Positions 35,819 through 44,468 are shown, counted from the first letter of the stretch. The stretch: 51,033 nt of DNA from an uncultured Prevotellaceae bacterium (GCA_902799455.1 CADCAX010000002.1:1-51033), one strand, 5' to 3'. Numbers and translations are program-made. The notes: generated by a model not told the origin, from the letters alone.

Positions 35819-38548
35819 ATGAGTATGAAAAAGATGACCATCATATTACGACATACAAGAGTTCTGCTGACGACACTGCTGGTAACATTTTCAGTGCTTG
35901 CCGTCAGTGCCCAGGCTTCCCCTACTGATGCTGCCCAGATGTATTCAAGGGCACAGCAGGAATATAACAACGGGCAGTTTGACAAGTGTAAGGAATCGTT
36001 GTATGCCATGCTGCCGTCAGCCAAAGGTATGCTCAAGACTAGTGCATACAGGCTGCTGGCTCTCTGCTCTCTTGAACAGGGTGACATTGACGGGGCAAAG
36101 GACAATGTGGCATTACTGCTGAAATCAGACCCTTATTTCACACCATCCCTTGGTGACCCTATGCGTTTCCTTGACATCGTCAGAGAAGCGAAAGACCAGT
36201 CAGCAGGTATCACGACTGCATCACGACAGGCTGAGACAATAGAAGAAGCACCTGTTCCTGTAACACTTATTACAGACGAGATGATTCGCCACTCTGGCGC
36301 ACAAACGCTGCTGGAGGTGTTGTGTCTCTTCGTACCTGGTATGACAGTTGCAGAGGGTATGGAATCAAATATCGCCATGCACGGAGTATATTCCATCTCA
36401 CAGGACAAGATTCTCATCATGGTTGACGGACACAGGTTGAACAGCTCTTCCACAAATGCTGAAGCACCAGATTTCCGCACTAACCTCGACAAGGTGAAAC
36501 AGATAGAGGTGCTCCGTGGACCAGCTTCTTCCCTGTATGGTAATGTTGCCCTGACTGCCGTAGTAAACATCATCACCTACAAAGGTGCAGAACTTAATGG
36601 TGCACGCATCAGTGGCACAGCAGGCTCACAAAATTCTTTTGGCGGCTCTATGGTTGTTGGTGGCGGTAATAATGTCGTTGACATCATGGGATGGGGATCT
36701 ATCTATAATACTCAGGGATTTACACATAATGTTGACAATGGTTTTGGTGGAAATACCAGACTCTATTCTCATGCCACGAGCGGTCGTCCAGCCTATGATA
36801 TCGGTATAAAGGGACGTTGGCAGGATTTCACCGTCGGCATTAACATGCAGCGATCCAAACGTGTACCATATTTTAATGTATTACAGATTAGCAGCAAGAC
36901 ATCCCTGCAAGAAATCATAACAGGATTAGTGCCTAATTTTGCAGATGAAGAAGATCTTATGGCTTTAAAGGCTTATGGCATAGAGCCTAACAACGAACCA
37001 GATATTAATGCATTCCGTAACTTCAACTATGACCGCTATGGAAAGTTGAATGGCGAGACTCCTGGTATCGTACGTTCTAACAATCGCATCAATGTGGATT
37101 ATGCACATACCTTCGGAAAAATAGACGTACAGGCTTCTGCATACATCAATTTCGAAAACACATCTTTATATAATATCTTAGGCGACTCTGTTAATAGCGA
37201 AGTCATTCCAGATGCCACCGTTGACTTTATGGAATACCTCGTTTCACAAAGTTTCCCTGCCGGTTCCCCTGAGATTATGTTGTATGACGCTATCTTTGAA
37301 ACACTCATTCGTGGCAAGACAATAGGAGATGTTCTGAAATATACCATAACGCCATTAAGTGATGACCCGCAGAGTGTCCGGCTACGAAATGTTATGAATA
37401 CGATTCCTGCTTCTTACCAGGGTGTCTTTCAGAAACTTGACTGGCAGAATACCACCTATGGTTTTCAGGCACAGGGTCTCACCAACTATAATTTTCTTGG
37501 TAATGGATCCTTTATTCTTGGAGCCCAGATGGAACATTTCACTTTGACAGGTGTGAACTTCAGCATGGGTGGTGGTTTTACGACTCCTGCCACTATGTCA
37601 TCATCATATGTTTTCAAAGACGGAAAAGAGACTTCTCTATCTGGTTACATGCAGATAAAGCATTTTTTCTCTCCCCGATGGATTCTCAATGCAGGTTTGC
37701 GTTATGACAACAAACGTCGCTTCAACGGCTCACGTCTGAGAAGACTCTCACCGCGTTTCTCCATAATACATAAGCTTGACAATCATTGGACCCTGCGTGG
37801 AAATTACAACTATTCCTTCGTAGATGCTCCATACCTCTATCGTGTTTGTGTATTGCCTATCTTCAGCGGTGGTGAGGATATGCAACCAGAAACCATGCAT
37901 GGCATAAATCTTGGTACTGAATACCATAAGGGTAGTTTCCGTGCTGAGTTCGGTACTTTCTATAATCTTCTCAACGATCTCGTAGTACTCAATACTGCTA
38001 TTGCACAGAGTTTTACTTCCTCTGATGGCGAGCCATATATCTTCAAGAATGCCGGTAAGGTACATATCTTTGGTGTAGAGGGTGCAGCACAGCTTTATCA
38101 TCGCAACTTCTTTACCAATATCAATGCTACATGGCAACGTGTGGTAAAGCATGAGAATTATATAGTTCATAACTCACAGACATTCTCTACTCCAGCCTTC
38201 CATACCAATCTTGTCGTAGCAGGTGCGCCATATCGTGGCAAGGGCACAGGTTTCTTCAAGGGTGGCACACTATGGGTGCGTGGTACCGGACAGTTCCAGA
38301 CAGCTACATACTATCGTACCGTTGACCTTCTGCGTACCGTCATCATGGGTGACTATGCTTCTGTCTTCAATCGTGTGGCACCACAGTTCGTTATGGGTAT
38401 AGGAGCTGATTATGAGTGGAAGTATCTCGACTTAAGTCTCTCGCTGAAAAACGTCTTCAATAATAAATATAGTATTGGCTCGATGCTTGCTGACGGAACT
38501 CCACGTCCGGGCCGTGCCTTCGTTGCCAAACTCTCAATAAAGTTTTAA
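35819..38548 (+). CDS. TonB-dependent receptor with N-terminal TPR-like domain
   Basis: 909 residues. The signal peptide ends near AVSAQA (about 35). Residues 36-125 form TPR-like helices (AAQMYSRAQQEYNNGQFDKCKESLYAML, YRLLALCSLEQGDIDGAKDNVALLL). Then comes the plug (about 140-265: EEAPVPVTLITDEMIRHSGAQTLLEVLCLFVPGMTV, QIEVLRGPASSLYGNVALTAVVNIIT) and the 22-strand barrel ending LSLKNVFNNKYSIGSMLADGTPRPGRAFVAKLSIKF with a terminal aromatic. The TPR replaces the usual carboxypeptidase-like domain. It takes up an unknown ligand at the outer membrane with TonB energy. Its place in a kinase operon suggests ligand-linked signalling, but there is no SusD partner. Confidence 0.88.
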   Translation: MSMKKMTIILRHTRVLLTTLLVTFSVLAVSAQASPTDAAQMYSRAQQEYNNGQFDKCKESLYAMLPSAKGMLKTSAYRLLALCSLEQGDIDGAKDNVALLLKSDPYFTPSLGDPMRFLDIVREAKDQSAGITTASRQAETIEEAPVPVTLITDEMIRHSGAQTLLEVLCLFVPGMTVAEGMESNIAMHGVYSISQDKILIMVDGHRLNSSSTNAEAPDFRTNLDKVKQIEVLRGPASSLYGNVALTAVVNIITYKGAELNGARISGTAGSQNSFGGSMVVGGGNNVVDIMGWGSIYNTQGFTHNVDNGFGGNTRLYSHATSGRPAYDIGIKGRWQDFTVGINMQRSKRVPYFNVLQISSKTSLQEIITGLVPNFADEEDLMALKAYGIEPNNEPDINAFRNFNYDRYGKLNGETPGIVRSNNRINVDYAHTFGKIDVQASAYINFENTSLYNILGDSVNSEVIPDATVDFMEYLVSQSFPAGSPEIMLYDAIFETLIRGKTIGDVLKYTITPLSDDPQSVRLRNVMNTIPASYQGVFQKLDWQNTTYGFQAQGLTNYNFLGNGSFILGAQMEHFTLTGVNFSMGGGFTTPATMSSSYVFKDGKETSLSGYMQIKHFFSPRWILNAGLRYDNKRRFNGSRLRRLSPRFSIIHKLDNHWTLRGNYNYSFVDAPYLYRVCVLPIFSGGEDMQPETMHGINLGTEYHKGSFRAEFGTFYNLLNDLVVLNTAIAQSFTSSDGEPYIFKNAGKVHIFGVEGAAQLYHRNFFTNINATWQRVVKHENYIVHNSQTFSTPAFHTNLVVAGAPYRGKGTGFFKGGTLWVRGTGQFQTATYYRTVDLLRTVIMGDYASVFNRVAPQFVMGIGADYEWKYLDLSLSLKNVFNNKYSIGSMLADGTPRPGRAFVAKLSIKF

Positions 38549-38563
38549 CTCTCAACTCTAATA

Positions 38564-39625
38564 ATGTCCCAAGAAGCCCTCTCCCTGCTTCAGCAACTGA
38601 TAGCTATCCCATCCGTCTCACGTGACGAGACAGCCGCTGCAGACCTTCTCGAGAAGGTCATCTGTGGCTATGGTCTCCGTCCCCAGAGAAAAGGTAATAA
38701 TGTATGGGTCGTCTCCGACAGATGGAATGACGATAAGGATATCATCCTGCTGAATGCACACATCGATACCGTAAAGCCTGTCAGCACCTGGACACGCGAT
38801 CCGTTTACTCCTGTTATCGAGAACGGACGTCTCTATGGTCTTGGCAGCAATGACTGTGGAGGTGGTCTGGTGACACTCCTTCAGGTTTTTCGCGAGATAA
38901 CCAGCCGTCCTGAGCAACGCTATAATTTCGTTTACCTCGCCAGTTGTGAGGAAGAGGTCAGCGGCATTGGTGGCATACGTTCTATCATCAGTGACAGTCC
39001 CCTGTCTCCTTTGTTCTCAAAGGATTCTGGTATTACTGCTATTGTCGGTGAGCCGACAGGTATGCAGCCTGCCATAGCAGAACGGGGACTGATGGTGCTT
39101 GATGGTATCTCTCATGGTAAATCGGGACATGCTGCTCGTGGTGAGGGTGTCAATGCCATCCATGAGGCCCTTGATGATTTGCTCTTCATACGCGACTATC
39201 ATTTTGAGAAGACGTCACCACTCCTTGGTGATACCAAGATGCAATGCACTGTCATCAATAGTGGTACACAGCATAATGTAGTGCCCGACGAATGTCGTTT
39301 CATCGTAGATGTGCGTACAAATGAACACTATACTAATGAAGAGGTGTTGGAATTCCTGCAAGGCAAACTGAAAAGTACCCTCACAGCCCGTTCTACCCAT
39401 CTGCGTTCCTCCTTCATACCAAAGACACATCCTTTGGTAAAGAAGTGTATCGCTATGGGGATGAAGCCGTTTGGTTCTCCGACGCTGAGTGATCAGGCAC
39501 TGATGCCGATACCGTCCTTTAAGCTCGGTCCAGGAGAGTCGTCACGCTCCCACTCCGCCGATGAATATATCTGCATCAGCGAGATAAACGACGCAATAGA
39601 AAAATACCTGTACCTACTTTCGTAA
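38564..39625 (+). CDS. M20 metallopeptidase, acetylornithine/succinyldiaminopimelate deacylase type
   Basis: 353 residues, cytoplasmic. M20 residues are present: LLNAHIDTV (metal His and catalytic Asp), GLGSNDCGGGLVTLL (bridging Asp), ASCEEEVSGIGGI (Glu-Glu), VGEPTGMQPAIAERG, QHNVVPDECRFIVDVR in the dimerisation domain, and ESSRSHSADEYI (last His). In Bacteroidota close relatives act on N-acetyl- or N-succinyl-ornithine (ArgE-like), but no arginine genes are near. It begins 15 bp after the receptor and ends within a terminator stem, so it closes the operon. Confidence 0.85.
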   Translation: MSQEALSLLQQLIAIPSVSRDETAAADLLEKVICGYGLRPQRKGNNVWVVSDRWNDDKDIILLNAHIDTVKPVSTWTRDPFTPVIENGRLYGLGSNDCGGGLVTLLQVFREITSRPEQRYNFVYLASCEEEVSGIGGIRSIISDSPLSPLFSKDSGITAIVGEPTGMQPAIAERGLMVLDGISHGKSGHAARGEGVNAIHEALDDLLFIRDYHFEKTSPLLGDTKMQCTVINSGTQHNVVPDECRFIVDVRTNEHYTNEEVLEFLQGKLKSTLTARSTHLRSSFIPKTHPLVKKCIAMGMKPFGSPTLSDQALMPIPSFKLGPGESSRSHSADEYICISEINDAIEKYLYLLS

Positions 39626-39637
39626 GTGCAGGTTTTT
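39606..39637 (+). terminator. Terminator of the signalling operon, overlapping the last stop codon
   Basis: ACCTG and ACTT on the left pair with AAGT and CAGGT on the right, and TTTTTG follows from 39633. The TAA at 39623-39625 lies in the stem. Confidence 0.7.
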
Positions 39638-39668
39638 GTTTTGTGTTCTTTAGGAGTTCATTTTCTTC

Positions 39669-39689
39669 GTTATTGACTTCGTCGATAAC
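39669..39689. repeat. Short perfect hairpin
   Basis: GTTATTGAC and GTCGATAAC pair over nine bases (one wobble) around TTC, in the gap between the convergent peptidase and thioesterase genes. No T-run follows. Confidence 0.45.
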
Positions 39690-39742
39690 TCTCACGTTCG
39701 ACAGAGTCAAAGCAAGCTTGGCTCTGCTCTCACTTAATCGAG

Positions 39743-40210
39743 TTATTCTTCCACATCACAATGCAGGAATCCCATTTCCTTTGCCTTTTCCTCGTTCATC
39801 AGGAAATAGATGGCCTCGCCCTCGTTGCAGAGTTCACCCTTCGAGTTGGTTATCTCGGCACTGATGTAGGCCAGATTCCGCACTTGTTTCGTGACCTTGG
39901 CACGTATGGTCAACTCCGCCTCTGTCGTGGGAACGGCCTTACGGAACTTCACATTCAACTGCACGGTATAGCCGCTGGTCTGTAACTTGCGGGTTACTAC
40001 CCATCCGCACACTTCATCAATCAGCGTACTCAATATGCCGCCGTGCATGGTATCGACCCAGCCCTGATAATTTCGGCCAGGATGCCAAGTACTCACAATA
40101 TAGTCACCATCCTCATAGAACTCCATGTGAAGTCCGATGGGATTGTCAGGACAGCAACCAAAACAGTTATATCCTTCATGGTTGCGCCACGGATTTATTA
40201 TCTTCTTCAT
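39743..40210 (-). CDS. Hotdog-fold thioesterase (PaaI/4HBT-like)
   Basis: 155 residues from ATG 40210 (MKKIINPWRNHEGYNCFGC); ATG 40216 and TTG 40222 are alternatives. The N-terminal CFGCCPDNPIGLHMEF with Cys pair is typical of a Bacteroidota subgroup. The hotdog core contains GWVDTMHGGILSTLIDEVCGWVV (the HGG motif, with Asp-Glu on the helix) and VQLNVKFRKAVPT. It probably hydrolyses an acyl-CoA; the substrate is unknown. It lies 18 bp after the nitroreductase gene, likely co-transcribed. Confidence 0.85.
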   Translation of the reverse strand: MKKIINPWRNHEGYNCFGCCPDNPIGLHMEFYEDGDYIVSTWHPGRNYQGWVDTMHGGILSTLIDEVCGWVVTRKLQTSGYTVQLNVKFRKAVPTTEAELTIRAKVTKQVRNLAYISAEITNSKGELCNEGEAIYFLMNEEKAKEMGFLHCDVEE

Positions 40211-40228
40211 ATTCATACCCAAACAAAT

Positions 40229-40915
40229 TCACACCCAAACAAAGTTTTCTTTTCCTGCACCAATCTCGAAATGATATTTTGCTATGCCCAAATCCATCTG
40301 CGTATATCCAATCATCGAAAAGCCTTTCCTGGCATATACCTGATGACGACCATCCTTCGTCCCTACATACACAAATGAGAACTTTTGCTGGTTCACGGCT
40401 GTAGGAGCAAGCAGGGCTGCTTCAACACCCTTGAGGAACCACGTAGGAGTAACATCGCTTGCGTTACTTGCCTGATTGACAGTTTTAATCTTATGTCCGA
40501 CTCCCTGGGTCTCACCATAGCCAATGGCGATATAGCAGGCTATCTTCTCGCCATCTTCAAGCACATACGTTCCTGGCACTTTTGAGTAACTCAGTCCCAC
40601 CCAGCACGTATTCAAGCCCAGCGTCTGAGCCAGCAGAACCAACTGTTCCCCAAAATAGCCTACGCGCTCATCCAAATCATCTGCCTTCTTTCCGGCCATG
40701 ACGATATAGTTCGTGACATTACGGAACTTTCCGTATTTTGCCATCGTTCCCAAGAATGCCTTCGGCTCGTTACGGATGAGCTGCATATGCAACTTACCCT
40801 CACGGTTCAGAGCCGCAATCTTCTCTGCCAACACCCTGACAACATCCTCTGTCAGAGGCTGCTCTTTATATGCCCTCACACTGTGACGGGCTTCAATAGC
40901 TTCTTGTAGAGTCAT
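40229..40915 (-). CDS. Nitroreductase-family FMN protein (TM1586-like)
   Basis: 228 residues. The N-terminal MTLQEAIEARHSVRAYKEQPL has the FMN-binding RHSVR. A long insertion-free core continues with YFGEQLVLLAQTLGLNTCWVGLSY, IACYIAIGYG, VEAALLAPTAVNQQKFSFV and GYTQMDLGIAKYHFEIGAG. This is the duplicated-half nitroreductase form of the TM1586 group. It binds FMN and probably uses NAD(P)H; the physiological substrate is not known. Confidence 0.88.
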   Translation of the reverse strand: MTLQEAIEARHSVRAYKEQPLTEDVVRVLAEKIAALNREGKLHMQLIRNEPKAFLGTMAKYGKFRNVTNYIVMAGKKADDLDERVGYFGEQLVLLAQTLGLNTCWVGLSYSKVPGTYVLEDGEKIACYIAIGYGETQGVGHKIKTVNQASNASDVTPTWFLKGVEAALLAPTAVNQQKFSFVYVGTKDGRHQVYARKGFSMIGYTQMDLGIAKYHFEIGAGKENFVWV

Positions 40916-40933
40916 ATTTATCTAAAGTGGTTG

Positions 40934-40941
40934 CAAATATA
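40934..40941 (-). promoter_or_regulatory. Predicted -7 element of the nitroreductase-thioesterase pair
   Basis: Minus-strand TATATTTG, 18 bp before the nitroreductase ATG. No clear -33 box. Confidence 0.45.
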
Positions 40942-41045
40942 CTCAGAAATATTTATTTCCTAATGGAATCTTCTTCATTCTCAGCAAAAAAATCACAAAT
41001 AACATTTCTTCACTATCAGATTGAAAGATTTTTCATATATTTTTG

Positions 41046-41053
41046 TATCTTTG
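41046..41053 (+). promoter_or_regulatory. -7 element of a decayed secreted-protein gene
   Basis: TATCTTTG, 8 bp before ATG 41062, with TTG at 41021-41023 upstream. Confidence 0.5.
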
Positions 41054-41061
41054 CCAACAAT

Positions 41062-41497
41062 ATGAAGAACTTACTACGTCACAACCAGTATTTGCAGCCA
41101 TTATAATGATGGCTGTCACTCCTGCATTTGCACAGGAGGAACTATCAGGAATCAATCCTTGAAACAACCAACAGAACGGACTCGAACAATGACTCTCCCC
41201 AAGTTCATAATAACAATGGATGGTTACTTTCGCCTTGGTATGGTGAACCAGCATATGAATTTGCTGAAGCCAGGTGACCAGTGCATCGGCGGTGGGTACT
41301 ATCACTTTGACTTTGTTTCCAACCGCATTCTCCTTGATAGGGAATCATACGACTTTGGCCGTCCCAAATGGCATCTGCTGGAAACATTGAAAGTTCCTTC
41401 TACCTATCGTGGCATGCGTATCGTATATTCGTATGATGACGGCTTTCATGATGATTTCAACGTAAGCGATGAACTGAATATTGAATACTATGACTGA
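41062..41497 (+). pseudogene. Frameshifted secreted-protein pseudogene
   Basis: No single frame covers it. ATG 41062 opens a frame that stops at 41106. The next frame encodes a signal peptide (VFAAIIMMAVTPAFAQEELSGINP, stop). A third segment reads HNNNGWLLSPWYGEPAYEFAEAR before a stop. The final segment, in yet another frame, reads GDQCIGGGYYHFDFVSNRILL, continues SYDFGRPKWHLLETLKVPSTYRG and ends NIEYYD at 41497. Each piece looks protein-like, and together they suggest a secreted protein broken by at least three frameshifts. A promoter element and terminator remain. I do not recognise the family. Sequencing error would be an alternative explanation. Confidence 0.6.
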
Positions 41498-41543
41498 CCA
41501 TGATTCTATATGGCGCTTTTGTGAAAATGTAATCCTAAAAAAC

Positions 41544-41577
41544 AAAAACGACGAACTATATTAGCTCGTCGTTTTTT
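41544..41577. terminator. Bidirectional terminator between pseudogene and tRNA-Lys
   Basis: AAAAACGACGA (41544-41554) is perfectly complementary to TCGTCGTTTTT (41566-41576). It ends the tRNA-Lys transcript leftward and the pseudogene rightward. Confidence 0.85.
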
Positions 41578-41578
41578 G

Positions 41579-41651
41579 TACACCCTCAGGGATTCGAACC
41601 CTGGACCCACTGATTAAGAGTCAGTTGCTCTACCAACTGAGCTAAGGGTGC
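41579..41651 (-). tRNA. tRNA-Lys (anticodon CTT)
   Basis: 73 nt. Acceptor arms GCACCCT/AGGGTGT pair with one wobble. The D-arm AGCTCAGTTGGTAGAGC is intact, and anticodon stem ACTGA/TCAGT has loop CTCTTAA, anticodon CTT (codon AAG). The T-arm is CAGGG-TTCGAAT-CCCTG. No encoded CCA. Confidence 0.95.
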
Positions 41652-41680
41652 AAAAGCATCACTTTTTTCGATTGCGGGTG

Positions 41681-41712
41681 CAAAGGTAATACTTTTTTTT
41701 CAAACTACCAAA
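41681..41712 (-). promoter_or_regulatory. Promoter of tRNA-Lys
   Basis: The minus strand has TACCTTTG (41681-41688) and TTTG (41709-41712) at 20-bp spacing, 29 bp from the tRNA 5' end. Confidence 0.7.
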
Positions 41713-41893
41713 TTTTTCTGCAAAATCCTGTGTTTAGAATTTAACCAAAACCAAGAAAACCCCATTACCAATAGTATAAGTCTTTTTCAGACTATCGCGG
41801 CACTTCAAGTTATATGTTCTTTATGAGCAAGCTCCTAAGCCCATATCCCTTGAACTTCTGCACCTGCCTACGTCAGTTTATACTATTGTCATG

Positions 41894-41921
41894 GAAAAAC
41901 CCTCGGCTTTGCCGAGAAAAA
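41894..41921 (-). terminator. Terminator of the rlmH-GH106 transcript
   Basis: CTCGGC/GCCGAG with an AAA loop on the minus strand (41902-41916) is followed by GGTTTTTCC. It lies 80 bp past the GH106 stop. The rest of the 41713-41893 gap shows no gene. Confidence 0.65.
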
Positions 41922-41930
41922 CCACCCATC

Positions 41931-42000
41931 AATTCACTCTCAACTATCTACTATAAACTTTATAACTGACTTTAAACTATAAACTATAAACTTTAAACTT
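41931..42000. repeat. Heptamer tandem array 9: ten units up to the GH106 stop
   Basis: Seventy bp in 7-bp phase, clearest at the right end (TAAACTA twice, TAAACTT twice). The array runs up to the first base of the GH106 stop codon. Confidence 0.75.
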
Positions 42001-44468
42001 TATTCTACAGCGTAAATTCTTACGTCAGAATTGAGTCCGGATGGCATTGGAGCCCAATTGTCGTACTTGGTTTTCTGATATTTTATGTCTACGACATTTA
42101 TCTCCTCAAACTTTCTCCACTTTCTCCACTCCACTCCCTTGCGGTCAAGGTCTGCTATGCGGTTGGCAGGCAGATTAGTCACCTCTATGCGAAGAGTATT
42201 CTTTCCCTTCTTAAGTATCGTATTGTCAAAACGCAGTATGTATGGCACACTCCATGCGCATCCCACAAAGACATCATTGATATATACACGAGCTGACTCT
42301 CTCACGTCGCCAAGGTCTATGGCATACTGTCCCTCTGGCTTACCCATCTTGAAGGTTGTCTCATAAATACCCGTACCCATTGTCACTGCAGCTTCCTCTG
42401 ACAGTGTCTCCCATGTCTGTGGACTGCTCAGGGTGAAGGTACCACTCACCTTTGGTGCTTCCTCCGTAAACCTCAGTGTCCATTTGCCATCCATGTCTAT
42501 TTCAGAGCCGAAGCATTCTGTAACACAACGTTTTGGCAACTGTGCATTCTGCGGTGTTGAGAAAGTATGCAGTATGATAGACTCTCCTGAGCGAAGCATT
42601 AGCCTTATGCTATTGTCTTCTATATCTGCTGCAAAGGTTTTTTCCGTCAGCGGTTCATACCATTGCGCATCCTTAAACGGCACAGCCAGCGTAGTATATC
42701 CGTCCACATCGCCAGGAGTCAGGTTGGCAATAAAATAGTCATATCCCGCATCCGACTTGCGACGTATCATCTTCAGACCATACTGTGTCTTCATCATCTC
42801 TGGCACAGCCACCTGTCTCAGTTTCTGCTCATCGTTGCCATATATGATGCTGACGCCCTGCTTCTGCAACTCTGCGATATGCTCCTGCAGCGATGGTGTT
42901 AATATTGCTCCGTCAGGAATCAGCAACGCCTTGTACATTATTCCTGCCTCTGTCATGATGCCACAGCCACCATTTGCAAGCGTTGCCGACTGGCATGCCA
43001 GCAGCTGGCAATCAGAGATATAGTCGCAGTCATAACCCAGCGAGTCGAGTTCCAATATAGAGCGTTTGAAGGCAGGTGCCAGTTCTCCGAGGTTGTGGAT
43101 AGCAAACTGCATCAGCAGCGTCTTCGTATTATCCTTCCAAAGGTTACGGACAGGGAAATATACCAATACATCATTGTCAGGCTTTCCGCTCTGTAACATC
43201 GTCTGGCAATTCTTCACATAACGGTTGAAGTATTCCGCATCCCTCCATATGCTGTTTGTGGGCGACATATCGATAGAGGCATAGAACTTCCATCCTGGCC
43301 ACTGGTCATCCTTTGGAGAATAGCAGATGCCGTGGAAGAACATTCTGTTCACACCTGCACAGAACATCAGGTCGAGGTCCGGCTTCATCTGTGACAGTGA
43401 GGTGCGGAAATGCTCTGTCAGCCAAGTGAAGGTCTCTGATGATACGAGGTTCTTACCACTCACGTGGGCTGCAGATGGGGCATATTTGAACATAGAGTAG
43501 TCGGAGTCATTCAGTTTCGTCATACCAGGATCTACGCGCAATCCCTTGATACCAAATTCCGAAAGTCCGAAGCCCTCTATCTCTGGTATATCCACAGCAG
43601 CATACAGGTCTAACAGGTTTGCTGGCGAACCATGCGCCTGATTTCTTACCTTCATGCCGTGGTTATGTGCCCATGCCACCCATTGCTTTGTGAAGTTATC
43701 CAGCAGCATATCCGAAAGAGTCTCTCTATAGTCACTCACCACCTGTGGATCTCTGTCCACCAGTTTGTTGATATTCTCCTTAAGTGAATATCCACGACGC
43801 TTCTCAAATTCTGCTGGCAAGGTAGGGGTCCAGTCAGCACCATACACCTCATACGAATCATTAAAGATAGTATTTGGCCAAGGAGTATTTGTCTCGTTGA
43901 AGGCTTTGTCAAACTTTTCCAGATAATGCTTTACGGCATCCTTGTCAAAATGGTCTATCACATATCCCTGTCCACCAGGAGCAGCACGTTTTACCTGCTG
44001 ACGGGTGCGACTGATATAAAGGGCTATCACACGAACGAAGTCGATACCCTTGTCATAGTCAGCCTTCGTCACTATGGTATCTATCACCAACGCCTTGCAG
44101 GCTGCCTCCTCAATAGGTGTCGTAGGACCGCCAAAGGGCCATCCTGTACCATTATTCATATCTACCTGGATACCCAAACGACGTCCCTCATCCTCCACAT
44201 ACTTCAGCATCTCCATCCACTTTGGAGAGAGATACTCTATATTGTTGGTTTCATTTCCTTTCACACCATACAGCGGAGTAATCTCCAGTGCTCCGATACC
44301 GTGACTGGCATACTGTTCCATGTTCCAGCGAAGGTTTTCCTTATCGACAGCACTTCCCAGCCACCACCAGCGTGCGCCAGGCGATGTAGTGTCTTGTGCG
44401 TGGATTATTGACAATTGAAAATTGACAATTGAAAATAGAATAGCTAGAAGTAATAGTTTTTTACTCAT
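42000..44468 (-). CDS. GH106-type alpha-L-rhamnosidase-like glycoside hydrolase
   Basis: 822 residues from ATG 44468, chosen because MSKKLLLLAILFSIVNFQLS begins the signal peptide (cleavage after IIHAQ). The first catalytic stretch ARWWWLGSAVDKENLRWNMEQYASHGIGALEI is the GH106 hallmark, followed by DMNNGTGWPFGG, NDSYEVYGADWT, KVRNQAHGSPANLLDLYAAVDIPE and NRMFFHGICYSP. The C-terminal 150 residues are a GH2-like jelly roll (YAIDLGDVRESARVYINDVFVGCAW). Such enzymes release rhamnose from pectin or other plant glycans. There is no SusCD pair nearby. Part of the signal peptide is encoded by four heptamer repeats, and the start overlaps rlmH by 8 bp. Confidence 0.85.
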   Translation of the reverse strand: MSKKLLLLAILFSIVNFQLSIIHAQDTTSPGARWWWLGSAVDKENLRWNMEQYASHGIGALEITPLYGVKGNETNNIEYLSPKWMEMLKYVEDEGRRLGIQVDMNNGTGWPFGGPTTPIEEAACKALVIDTIVTKADYDKGIDFVRVIALYISRTRQQVKRAAPGGQGYVIDHFDKDAVKHYLEKFDKAFNETNTPWPNTIFNDSYEVYGADWTPTLPAEFEKRRGYSLKENINKLVDRDPQVVSDYRETLSDMLLDNFTKQWVAWAHNHGMKVRNQAHGSPANLLDLYAAVDIPEIEGFGLSEFGIKGLRVDPGMTKLNDSDYSMFKYAPSAAHVSGKNLVSSETFTWLTEHFRTSLSQMKPDLDLMFCAGVNRMFFHGICYSPKDDQWPGWKFYASIDMSPTNSIWRDAEYFNRYVKNCQTMLQSGKPDNDVLVYFPVRNLWKDNTKTLLMQFAIHNLGELAPAFKRSILELDSLGYDCDYISDCQLLACQSATLANGGCGIMTEAGIMYKALLIPDGAILTPSLQEHIAELQKQGVSIIYGNDEQKLRQVAVPEMMKTQYGLKMIRRKSDAGYDYFIANLTPGDVDGYTTLAVPFKDAQWYEPLTEKTFAADIEDNSIRLMLRSGESIILHTFSTPQNAQLPKRCVTECFGSEIDMDGKWTLRFTEEAPKVSGTFTLSSPQTWETLSEEAAVTMGTGIYETTFKMGKPEGQYAIDLGDVRESARVYINDVFVGCAWSVPYILRFDNTILKKGKNTLRIEVTNLPANRIADLDRKGVEWRKWRKFEEINVVDIKYQKTKYDNWAPMPSGLNSDVRIYAVE
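44407..44434. repeat. Heptamer tandem array 10, inside the GH106 signal peptide
   Basis: ATTGACA, ATTGAAA, ATTGACA, ATTGAAA in phase (28 bp). Read on the minus strand it encodes SIVNFQLSI of the signal peptide's hydrophobic core. Gain or loss of one unit would shift the reading frame. Confidence 0.85.

Noticed and set aside
39640..39742. Possible dispersed repeat with AAGCAAGCTTGGCT-like dyads
   Set aside because: Partial dyads only, with too little to define an element from one copy; only the 39669-39689 hairpin is reported.
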